The notes beneath the pieces were generated by a model. The model ran no database searches. It was not told the origin of the DNA and saw nothing but the letters and a program-made list of their open reading frames with translations. Of a DNA stretch of 64,000 nucleotides, positions 1-10,600 are shown piece after piece. The stretch comes from Alitta virens. Taxonomy: Eukaryota; Annelida; Polychaeta; Phyllodocida; Nereididae. Position numbers and translations under genes: made by a program. Each line of letters opens with the position of its first letter. The stretch's first letter is position 1. Location: positions 64,767,829 through 64,831,828 of the forward strand of contig OW028573.1 of the NCBI GenBank assembly GCA_932294295.1, read 5' to 3'.

Positions 1-1000
1 TTTGAGCACCAGTGCATAATCACCCTCATCCCATTTCCTCCATTTCATATCACTCATCTCATCTCCCATTTCATTGGGGTCTCCATCATAATTGCATCTT
101 CTCATTTCATTTATATATTCTAAAATGTATTATTTATAAATTATGAAAATAAATTGATCTAAATCTAAAAAAAAAAAATCTGGACAGCATGGCAGGTCGG
201 CCCACCATTGGCTCAAAATTGATGTGACATGGGCAAATCGGGCCAAACTCTATAGCCAATGTGAGAGATTATTTGGACAGCCTAGCTTCCTGTCCACAAA
301 ACATGATGTAAGTCCATCCATTCCTAATAGCAATTAACATCTTGTCAAAATGTCTTCCACTCATCCAGAGAGTTAATTTAGTCATCAACCAAAGACTTAA
401 CTACCTTACTGTAAAGACAGCCCTATCTTGGCCTACTGTCTGTTGAATATCTGATTGATCCAACATTGGCAATGTTTGTTGGCCCACAGTCAGGTCAGCT
501 CAAGTGCTGCCCTTCATTGGCCCCACTGTCTGGTTTCCAGGTCAGCCCACTATTGACCCAATTTTGTGTTGGCCAATTATTAAGTCAACAGTATCAGTAT
601 ATCAGCTATGTTGGCCCATTGTTTTACCAGTATCTGACTGACCCACTGTTGGCAAAATGTGTTGGCTAAACATCAGGTATTTATCTGTAGGCAGCCCAGT
701 GTTGGCCCATTGTCTGCATGATTGGCCTATATTCTGTCATGATTGGCCCTATGTTCTGTCTGCATGATTAGCCCTATGTTCTGCCTGCCCGATGTAAAGT
801 TGCCGATACTGACATACTTTGGCTCACTGTCCACCAATGTCTGATTGGCACAATATTCACTATTAGCGCATATACTGTCAAAAATGTGATCCATCATCCA
901 GATCAAATATTCTAAAATTTGGTCCAGATCCATAGAGTTTCATACCAAAGTTTAACATTTGTGACATGTCAGATGACAACCAAGACTTTAAGTTGTAGGT
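1..1000. repeat. Degenerate GGCCCA/TTGGCC repeat tract
   Basis: No gene is visible here. From about 170 to 300 and again from about 465 to 870 the sequence keeps returning to short variants of TTGGCCCAnTGT, with CAGGTCAGCCCA and GATTGGCCCTATGTTCTG among them, spaced roughly 15-30 bases apart. The best local copies are neighbours around 715-790. The repeats are too diverged to give a clean period. The same motif family, in the opposite orientation, fills about 50810-51330. Short open frames here look like products of the repeat, not genes. Confidence 0.6.
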
Positions 1001-1028
1001 TGCTAAGTGTAATAACTAAGTATGAAGT

Positions 1029-1148
1029 GTACCGTAATCTGGGGTGATAAGGGACGATTGGGTGATAAAAGACACAAAAAAGAGCACCTCTATAACGTCA
1101 TTAATAACTTTCTGGGTTTGTGTCCTTTGTCACCCCAGATTATAGTAC
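1029..1148. mobile_element. 120-bp MITE with about 28-bp terminal inverted repeats
   Basis: The left end reads GTACCGTAATCTGGGGTGAT and the right end is its near-complement, ending at GTAC (1148). The arms match over about 28 bases with a few differences, and the unit is only 120 bp with no coding capacity. This is the form of a miniature inverted-repeat DNA transposon. Either end carries TA, so a Tc1/mariner-type TA target is possible, but the superfamily is not proven. Confidence 0.7.
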
Positions 1149-1317
1149 ATGTACTACAACAGGTTATGCATAGTATCGTTCGATGATGCAGTGGAAATCT
1201 TTTGATGAAAAATGTGAAGGTATTCCATGGGTTGAGAGTGATTGTAATTTACAAGTATAGGACTCTTTCATCCTGGTAACTGTCCTCATGTTACTGATTA
1301 CATTATTTTTTTTCCAG

Positions 1318-2215
1318 GACTGCTACAAAATCTTGGGGGTGCGAAGATAACAGTGACAATGACAGCAAAGAAAGTAGATCTAACAACTGACAGAAATCAA
1401 GTTATTAAGCCACCTGAAAAACAAGAATCATTCATCAACGATGACATAGCTGAGAAAATGGAGATGAGAGAAAAATTTATTAATGGAGATGAGAACATCC
1501 TCCGCTATATATGAAAATGCAGTGATGGAAAAACACAAGTGAATGAACAAAAAGGTATAATCGGGTAAGAAAAGCTTCTGCCTCTTTCACATTTCTTTTA
1601 TATTTATGCAGTGTATGCAGTAATACAAACCAAACCAGGAAAATATACATTCTGTATTTTTCTCACCGTAGTGTGGTGGACAGACTGGCAGGATTCCACA
1701 TTCAACAAGTCATGTCCCAAGAGAACTGAGAGAAAAGCCTCAAACTTCCACCAGATCGACAAAACAACACATCAACTCTACTGAGTTCTAATCAACAACA
1801 GCTTTGCACCTGACTGGATTATCCTAGCTAAGGACATAAGGTATTGAAGTAAAATTACATACAAATGATCACATGGCTTACATAGATTTTCTTTTCTAAA
1901 TATTCCTATTTCTCATTTCAGACAAAAAATAAAAGCAGCAAGAGAATACCCGCTTATAGAACGCACACGGGCAGGCACTGACTTGGACAGCTGAATCTTG
2001 TCACCCCATCTCTGCAACAACTAATGTGCCCATTCAATGAAGACAAAGAATTCAAGAAAATACTTGATTGTATGCTGAATTGCCTGCCAATGACAATTTG
2101 CCTGAAGTACCTTCAGAGGAAATCTAAAGATCTGAATTCATAATGCTAAAGGAAAGAGCATTTGGAAAGATTTCAAATCCCTTTTCTTCTCTTGGCCTGT
2201 TATTCTCTGTTTAAT
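1318..2215 (+). pseudogene. DNAJC28: DNAJC28-like (DUF1992) decayed gene
   Basis: Three exon-like blocks have acceptor and donor signals: 1318-1554, 1672-1840 and 1922-1994. The best evidence is in the second and third. After a histidine/isoleucine/aspartate stretch they read KTTHQLY, a stop, VLINNSFAPDWIILAKDIR, then QKIKAAREYPLIERTRAG across the splice junction in phase. This resembles the DUF1992 region of DNAJC28, which has an ID..TH.L..(R)ILI.N...P.WI...KEI pattern. The in-frame stop is TGA (1782-1784) where the family commonly has Arg, as a CGA to TGA transition would give. The first block opens with DCYKILGV, like J-domain helix I, but it breaks frame at once and no HPD motif follows. 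Downstream fragments to about 2215 (FNEDKEFKKILD, then KGKSIWKDFKSLF) sit in shifted frames. I infer a pseudogene; assembly error is the main alternative. Confidence 0.55.
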
Positions 2216-2284
2216 TCATATCTTAGAACTGATTTATGTAAAATCAGAGCACGGGCAGCCATTTGTTTACAAATTTATCCTGTA

Positions 2285-2290
2285 TTTATT
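2285..2290 (-). terminator. Polyadenylation signal of BLOC1S1
   Basis: The plus-strand TTTATT gives AATAAA on the minus strand, 180 bases past the BLOC1S1 stop codon. The 3' UTR would be about 2270-2469, ending close to the convergent DNAJC28-like pseudogene. Confidence 0.5.
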
Positions 2291-2469
2291 AAAAATTGCG
2301 CATTTACACATTAACATGATTATATACAAATTTATTTACAAATACCATGAACATGTAGACAATTATTAAATGTGAATGTGACCAAAGTTGATGAATTTAT
2401 GAACAAATGTCATGTAATTTACAGCCAAGTTAATGACACTATTCCTCTTCTTTTTACCATGGACCATAA

Positions 2470-4281
2470 TCAGGTGCCTGCAAATTAATAAGTAATACTA
2501 ATTAATTCATAAATAATTACCATTAATTAAGCATCCCCAAATATTATTATGATTATTTATTTTAACTAAAACGAGTAGAAAATGTGCCTTATACCTTTGT
2601 AAGCATATTCAAGAGCACTAGAAATTGTTCTCATGTCTGTTTCAATGCTACGAGCCCAGTTTTCTACATCTCCAATTTCCTGAAATGATCAATACACCAT
2701 TTATATTGATATAGATGTGAGTATATATATAAAAAAAAATTAATATCATTAAAACCATCTAAATTTCATAAAGAGGAAACAAACTTACCTTCAAGGCAGT
2801 ATTGAAATCTTCTACAAGCTTTAACCATTGCATCGTCTGTTTAGCAAACTGGCCAGCGTTTGCTTGCAAGATCTTCGTTTCTGTGTCCAACTTTTTCTGG
2901 TTAACATACGCTTGTGCCACACTGGTTAAAAATAAATAAATATAAATGATCAAATCACTTCCAATGCAAATCATGTCATATTTAAATGAAACACAGCCTA
3001 CTGTTGTTAAAAGTATTAACAGTCTTTCAGAACTGATTGTTCAGAACAATGATAAATTAATAAATTTTATGGAGATGTAGAGGTCACAGGGGAAATTTTT
3101 ATTTTATAGTATGCCATGATATGAAGGATGCATACATAGCATAGAAATACACAGACCCAAAAAATTACACATTTTAATGCTGATAAAAATTATTTGGCCA
3201 AGCTGCTGCTCATTAAGCTAGGCTTCTACTAAACGTTCGCCACAGTCCTCTTGGCGAAATTTATGTAACAGTGGCTAAATTAAATGCTTGTGTGGCGAAA
3301 ATCTGTCAAACTTAGTGGCGAAAATGCCTATGAGCCAAGCAATCTGATTGGTCCTCAGAATGGTGTCATCATTGAATTATGAAAGCTGCTTCAAATAATG
3401 GTGGCTTAACTGTCTCTGTTGTGGCTAAAAAAATGTGGACTGCTTTAGCCACAGTAGCTAAGGCTGGAATTAATTTAGAGGAACCCTAGATGAAGTGCAG
3501 TGAATCAATTCTAGATTGTCAGTAATCATCCGTACCCAGAGTTTAAATGATCAACTAGGGCATGTGTGAGAGCAGTTGCTGATTTTGTAGCATCCTTTTT
3601 TCTTTTCTCTGTAATAAAACAAATACATAACAGTTAGTCAAGTTTAACTTGAGATAAAATACTATTGGCACTGCATACAAATAAAGATTTACTTGTATTT
3701 AAATTGTAATATCCAATCAGCATACACAGAGGGCATCACATGACCGGACCAATAAATCCTGATATTGGTAGGCAATATTGGTCATGTGAAAGTGAAACTA
3801 GCAAAGTGAAAATATAATTGACCAATAATTTAAATATAACATTGTAAATTGTTATGATACATATTAAACAGATTAGAATTTATTCATATATACAAATGAT
3901 ATGGTGATTAAAGTATTTAAATTGTTGAAATATTTTTGCAAAATATCAAGACATTATGACAATAATTGGTTATAACAATCTAGGTGAAATATAGTTTATA
4001 ACAAATGGTGGATGGAGAGTCGACCAAAGAGCATTTTGGTTATATATGCAGTTTTACAATTAACGTAAAGGCAAAATTAGCTATAATTCATCATGTGATG
4101 CCTGTTATTTTCAACAACAGCCTCCAATCTGTGTGTGTCAATGTGGGAGTGTTGCAGCAGTGTACCTGCTGACACTGCACTGTATACAAAAATCCGGTGC
4201 TACCAATTGAACTATACAACCTTGTTGCTCCTTCCTTATCTGTTGACGTGCCTGATGTTCTTTCACCATTCGCGAAAGCAT
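2470..4281 (-). CDS. BLOC1S1: Biogenesis of lysosome-related organelles complex 1 subunit 1 (BLOS1/GCN5L1)
   Basis: Five coding exons on the minus strand: 4221-4281 (start), 3536-3608, 2789-2921, 2595-2679 and 2470-2477 (stop). Together they give 360 nt, 119 residues, with every phase closing. The protein begins MLSRMVKEHQARQQIRKEQQ, continues through ALVDHLNSGVAQAYVNQKKL and GQFAKQTMQWLKLVEDFN, and ends ARSIETDMRTISSALEYAYK then GT. This closely follows human BLOS1 (125 residues), apart from a shorter C-terminus: the last exon supplies only part of a Gly codon, a Thr codon and the stop. BLOS1 is a small coiled-coil subunit shared by BLOC-1 (endosome to lysosome-related organelle traffic) and BORC (lysosome positioning). 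It is also described as GCN5L1, linked to mitochondrial protein acetylation. The gene is head to head with the integrin alpha gene, 367 bp apart. Confidence 0.95.
3218..3489. mobile_element. Probable MITE in BLOC1S1 intron 2/3 region
   Basis: The ends CTAGGCTTCTACTAAA (3218) and the complement of TTTAGAGGAACCCTAG (to 3489) are imperfect inverted repeats, about 12 of 16 matching. The interior repeats TGGCGAAA and GTGGCTAA in both orientations and has no reading frame. It lies in the intron between exons 3536-3608 and 2789-2921. The superfamily is unknown. Confidence 0.45.
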
Positions 4282-4648
4282 CTTGATGACTAGAAACTGT
4301 CGGCCTTCCAAGGCTGCTCCGGTTTATTTACAATGAGTGCCATAGAACGCCAGAATGCAACTGCTCTAAAAAAAGTAGTTCAGGATAACATTTTATGCAG
4401 TGTGGTATAACGTGGCATATGAACTTATTTTGGTAGTTATTATCTTTTCATGTGTTTTGTTTTAAGTTAGGCTTATAATCAAGACATGAAACAATAAAAC
4501 GGAACAATTATGAAAAATAGATCCTTAATTAGATATTCCCGCGCCGTATTAGTTGTAGTTTCCGGCCGCAAGATGTCAGCTCGGAACCAAACTACGCCAA
4601 CAGCTCCACCTTACGATAGAAATCTCACGGTGCTAGATTACTTGCAAG
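4282..4648. promoter_or_regulatory. Divergent promoter region, BLOC1S1 (-) / integrin alpha (+)
   Basis: Only 367 bp separate the two start codons, which point away from each other. The region holds the GC-richer, CpG-bearing stretch around 4540-4575 (CCCGCGCCG, CCGGCCGC) that contrasts with the AT-rich surroundings. Both 5' UTRs must lie here unless upstream exons exist, so a shared bidirectional promoter is the simplest reading. No clear TATA box at a fixed distance from a start was identified. Confidence 0.5.
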
Positions 4649-7600
4649 ATGGCAGGGAAAGGGGCTTGCCATGGCGTTGGCCTCTTCATTTTACTCTTCT
4701 GTGGCAGTTGTCTGGCATTTAACTTGGATACTAGTGTGCCAATAGTCAAGGAGGGAACCTCAGGAGATTCTTATTTTGGATTTTCTGTGGCTCAACACCA
4801 GATTTATCAACACACGACGCAAACCACTGAACATGTGTGAGTACATTTGCTTGCTTGGCTCTCAATCCTATCCTTAGGCTCTGTGTGCATTGGGACTGAG
4901 GGGCAATGAATCTCGAGCTGTTTGGTTCACTTGCTATGACATACCTTACATTTTACACCAACTGAAATGATTCACCCAGAGTCATAAAGATTACAACCAG
5001 ATCCTACAATTTATGTTTATTTCTTCTCTTGGTCTGACCATAACAAAGCACAAAGGTGAATCACTGCAAGTACAATCAGTGAATTTAGCAGCACTACAAG
5101 CAGGACAGTCTGGGTATATTTCATAAATCAAGGTACAGCATTGACTGATCATGACTGGGTTACTCTGTACTAATTTCAAACTTGCTCTGACTTTTAATAG
5201 GAGTTGGAGGCTGTAGCTTTCAATGATAATTTAGCTCCTTTTCACAATTCACAAAAAAAAAAACATGTTTTCTACCACTTACGTGTTGTGCATTGGAATG
5301 AAGCGAAACTATTTCGTTCATTTGTGATGTCAGCTTATCATTTAACTCTTGGTTAGTAAGAGATCAAATTGACTTTAATGTACGAAATTATCCTTTACAT
5401 AACAAAGTAAATCCCATTGGTATCCCAAGATTGGCGATTTTGCAATTGACCAGCAGGATGTGGCAGAAAATTGCTCAACTTGAAAGAGGCTGGTTGTAGC
5501 TTAGGACCTTGCTTATTACCTGGTTACTCACCACCACCCCCACAAAGCATTAGTGCTTACACATCTTGGAATGCGCCTTAGAAAAATAGTCGAAGTTTAG
5601 TACAGCTGCTTGTGAGTCAGGTTTTCTCACACTGAAAGGGATGTTAAATTTGCAGTTGCTCTGGAAAGTTAAAACTGGAGTGAACTTAAATGGATTAAAA
5701 TGTGAGTCATTGTGAAAGAGTATTGAAGCCAAAACTTAAGTGCTCTCTGTTTGATATTTACATGGGGGTGTACAATGTATGGTAATTGGTTGTTTGCCAA
5801 TCAGCTACAGTAAAGGGCAGTGTGTCTATTATACTCTGAATTACCCCTAGGGCAAAAGTGGACACCTGGAGGGGCCAGCTTCTCTGTTTTTGTTCCCTGT
5901 TACTTTATATTAGACACTTCGCTTTTCTGTGTTTGCTATGGCATTCATCAAAGTCCATTGTAAATGTCCGTGTGTATTTATTTAATTTCTTTGTGTAGGT
6001 TAGATATTGATCCAGGGTCACTGAGAACACTCACTGTTCAATGTACACATTGAGCCTCCCTGTGGATTACTCTCAAACAGGGCTAGAAATAGAGCTAAAT
6101 AGAGCCTTGGACCTCATGTGTGGTTTTTTGCTTGTGAAGGATTTCAGCATGAACTACCTAATTGGCTAGAAAAGTTCCCTCCCTGATAATGACAGCTAAG
6201 AACGGACCAGATTTCCTAGAGTGCCCTACATCTTGCAGCTTTTAGATAAAACTGGTGTAAATGGCAGGATGGTGGGAAGTGTTTTCATGGTGTATGTTTT
6301 TGGCTGTTCGTGTACTTGCATAACCAAAATGCTCATTGTTGTTCAGTTGTGGTGGTATTCCAGCTCAGGCAGAATTATACCTCCTCAAACAATGTCAGAA
6401 TGTTGAACTGGAAATTCCAAATTACTGGATGATTGATCCTACTTAATTAGGGTGACTACTGACTAGCTTTAATCTCTTTGTCCATAGTCAATAACTTGGA
6501 ATATGGAATTGATATGAAAGGATGTTGTTCAAAGTCGCAAGTGCTGGTCCATTAGTGTGTAATTAGTTTACATTTTAATGCTGAACTATGTTCCATAATT
6601 AGTTTACATTTTAATGCTGAACTATGTTCCATAATTACCAAAGTTACCATATCTGCTTGTTTACAAACCAAGGTTCCTTTTTATATAAAGAAAACCCTCT
6701 CCAGGCAGAAGGCTGGCGTTTATGTGTTTTATATTAATATTTGAAACTAAATTATTTTACGTCAATCAGGAAAATACATAGATGAACTCATTGAAGTATG
6801 GGCAACAGGATGACACTAAGTGGGCAGTACAATATGTAACATGTACAATTGTTCATTTGGAGTTAATTTTAAACATTAGCAATAGTTAACATTCATACAC
6901 GATGTTAATTGATGTAGTTCAGTGGGCGTAACTAAACCAAAGTCAATGCTATCTATGAAGTGAAGTGGGAGCTAGGGGTAAACAAGTGGCAGGGTCACTG
7001 CAAGGCCAGACATCAATCTGCCCCTGCAGCAGATCTTTGGAGGAGGGGGGGGGGGGGGGTTGTCATGGGACTCATTTGGCCTTTGGTCTACATGGGGCAG
7101 GGTCACAGAAATGGGTGATCTTTGTTTAAATTATTTGTAGGTGAAATGACTGTCTAGATTCATTATACTAGTCCTGAGTGACACCCTGTTTTTGTAAATT
7201 ATACTGTAATAGATATTGACAGAAGGTGTTGTGTAGGGGTAGCACAGAAGTATTGGGTTTGAGCTGTTTATCTACCAACAATTGATGCACTAATGGAAGG
7301 CAGTATTTATGGCCAATTAAAAGAATTCGTCTTAGAAGTAATTGAATAGGTTGATGGTGCAGTATTGGTGCCATGGTTTCTTCATTTTGATCACCAAAAT
7401 AACTAGGGTTCTTTACTAAAGTTACATTTTAAAAGAGCTGGATTTTGAGAATGTGTGCGTTTTGACCATCAATGCTACTGCAGGACTGGGGAATTGGGGT
7501 CGCAACAACATTAAATTGTTGTCGAGTGACTGCTAATGAGATTGAGTCTCCATATCATGATATTTGTAACGTTCTATACCACGACCTGATATTCGAATAT

Positions 7601-10600
7601 GGAAAGTAAAAAACGGTCTTTTTAGGCCGTGCTAGCTAATACACAAAATGTATGCAATAGAGGTCATCTGGGTTGAGGTCTTGAATCGCTCAGTGGATCC
7701 TCTTTCCTTGCTAGTATAGCTTGCTTGGTGTATGATGTGAATCGCATGGAAGGAGCCACTTATATAGCAATGGCCGCATATATCAGACATATATTGTGAC
7801 ATTATTGTCCCCACAATATGATTGCGAGTGCTGCTGAGATAGTGCTTTTGTGATTGGTGGGAGAGACTCCTTGGCACTCTGCCTAGGTGCATAGGCGTGA
7901 AAGGTCATTGGGCCACACATTCTGGCTGGCATGCCCTTGCTGTTCATTTCGCGTTTATTGTGCAGTTCTCAGTCAGTCTGGCCGCAGTTTATGCACTTGG
8001 TCTGCCTTACATGAAGTCTGACATGCGAGGCTGTTGGTGCTGCCCGCCTGTTAGAATAGCAGAATGCATAAAGTGTGCCACCTGGACGGGTCTTGTTGAT
8101 AGGGCTAAAGTCTTACTTCCATGGTCCAGGGCATCGCAGGTATTTCCATGCATAGCAACCACAATAAAGTACAGTACGCATGTCCTTTTACCCCGAGTGC
8201 ACAATAATGCACTCTGTGTTAATAGATAGGCCTACGGTGGATTAAAGATTCCATGTTACACAGGTTAACTTCACATTTCTGCAGATAAATTTATTTTTGT
8301 GAATGTATTTTGACTTGTATACATGACACATTTTGTTCGAACTTCGACATTACCAATTCACAATGTAATCAACATACTTTGTCATTTTTATTGTTCATGT
8401 GAATTAGCTGATGGCTCAAGCAACCTCCGTAGATAGTGTTTCATGCAGTAAGCAAAATATTCAATGTTTGCAATGATGCAATCTACTATACATAGATTTC
8501 TGAAGTTAAGAATGAAAGCCTGTGTATTTCGAACAATGGAGACAAGAGTCTTTTGTGCATCTGGCTAAGCTAACCAGGGTCAGATTCAAATTTAACTGGA
8601 ATATTATCGCTATCAGACTAGCTGGTTATATATTTATATAGATTTAGTAACATACGCGGATAATGACTCATTTATGTAAAGATATCTGATCAGGTGTGGA
8701 CTTGCCAGTTGTAATTAGTGACAAATTAATCGATGTATTGCCGTTACATTGATACGCTGAGCTCCTATAACGGGAAGTGCCACTGGAGAAAGAAATGGGG
8801 TTTTTGTAATTTTAATCATTGTTTTAATGCTACAATGTAGAGTAATTTTAGAAGGAACTTCCTGGAGTGGTTTTGTTCATTTTCCTCGTGACCGTTACTG
8901 TTAGCATCGAGATTGCTGCAATTTAGATTGCACTCATTTTGCTTCTATATAGAATGGATTCCCAGACACTTTTGGGAATTTATAGAGATTCTCATTACAG
9001 TTTGCATAGATAGTGATGACTAAATGTTCCTATAAAATGAATATTCTGCATTAATATGGACTGATCTACTTTGCATGCATGGTTTGTCCAAGATAAGTAT
9101 TGCCCAGTGGATAATAAACATTCATTTCTCCTCACTGGGCAAGATAGTATCTCACCATGATCTAGGTCTCCCCAGAATCAATAAACTAGAGCCAGGGACT
9201 CGTGCTCTGTTTGTCCAGGCTGTGGGCTGACCAAGCGCTCCCTCGGATTTTATTAGCACACTCAGTGGCTTCCTTGTTCAGCTTGCCTCATCTCAATTCC
9301 ATGTTATGGGGCTATTCATCTGCAGCTAGACTGGCTGATTAATTTAGCTGAAAGACTAGAGAGACAAGGAGAGAGGGCTACACAGCTTGTGGAGGGTACA
9401 TCCCAGTCAACATGACTACAGCAGCAGCAGCAGCTGGATGCATCCCTAGCAAGGTTTCCATGCTATAAACTAACATAAACCTCTTCAGGCTCTCCAAACT
9501 GTTTGCTTCTCATCAATCAGTTGATGCACCACGAAGTGGGTTGATCATGAAGTTACTCCCCTGCGATTCGTCAATAGGACGCTAATGTCGTATATTTTGG
9601 AAGCAATTCCCTCGTGGTCTGTGTGCAAGTATGATACATCCGTGGCTACAGCGATCAACTATAGACCTTGTTTCTGCAAGGGAAAGTCTCAAGTCTTCCA
9701 ACATGATAATCTTGGTGCTGGAAATTATGAAGGAAGCTGACTCTTTCTTGAGTTATGATAGACATGAACCTCTTTTCAGGCTTTTGGTTCGACTTTCATC
9801 TCAGATATGTCATTCCATGAGCTAGAGCTATCTCATTGATGCTCTAGCTATGACTTGAGGTACTGCTGCAGTTCTTCCTACATAATATTTTCTTAGCTCT
9901 GTAAGTGATTTATCCTGAAATCGGTTGCTGGAGACTATTGGGCCAGGTATGAGACTCCACCCAGGAGGTAAAGGTATATCCTAGGAATGTATAGAGATTA
10001 GGTCTGCCATTGTGTAGCCGTATCTTATCATTACGTCTGCCTCTAGCAGCAGGTCTTAGGTACATTTGTAATAGTTCTGACAGTCTTCTCAGTTATGCAA
10101 GTGGTTTTCTGGTTTTCTGGAGAAAGCTGAGTGAGCATCATGTGGGATAGATGTTGAATTGATGCTGATGCTGATGCAGGATCGTTTTCCGATGTGATGC
10201 ACGTGCAGGGCACCAGGGGAGCACATCATGGGGTGTTTGGGCATTCCTTGTCCCGGGGGAGGGTGAGATCTGGTGACTCTTTAAACCCTTCTTGGGGTGG
10301 GCGAGAGGTATTCCTGGCAGATGTGGACAACTAGAAAGATGAGATCAAAGATGGGAGAACCAGCCCGAAGGCATCTCTGCAAATGAACTAGCTTGCTAAA
10401 CAGGAGTAGTCTCACCCTGACAAGTCAAAGCATGGATTAGTCTTAGAGTGGCTACATGAAAACACCCGACAAGTCAAAGCTGCATAGGAGTATGTACGAG
10501 AACTATCTAGGTCAATGTATATGGGCAGGGTAAAGGTTACCAGAGGTCTTGGTTACTGACTTCACAGGCTTCATAACGCCTTTGCACGTGTAATGTGGTC

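Noticed and set aside
7897..8229. 110-codon open frame in integrin intron 1
   Set aside because: No domain, no splice-supported partner, and an overlapping antisense frame of similar length; consistent with chance in a slightly GC-richer patch.
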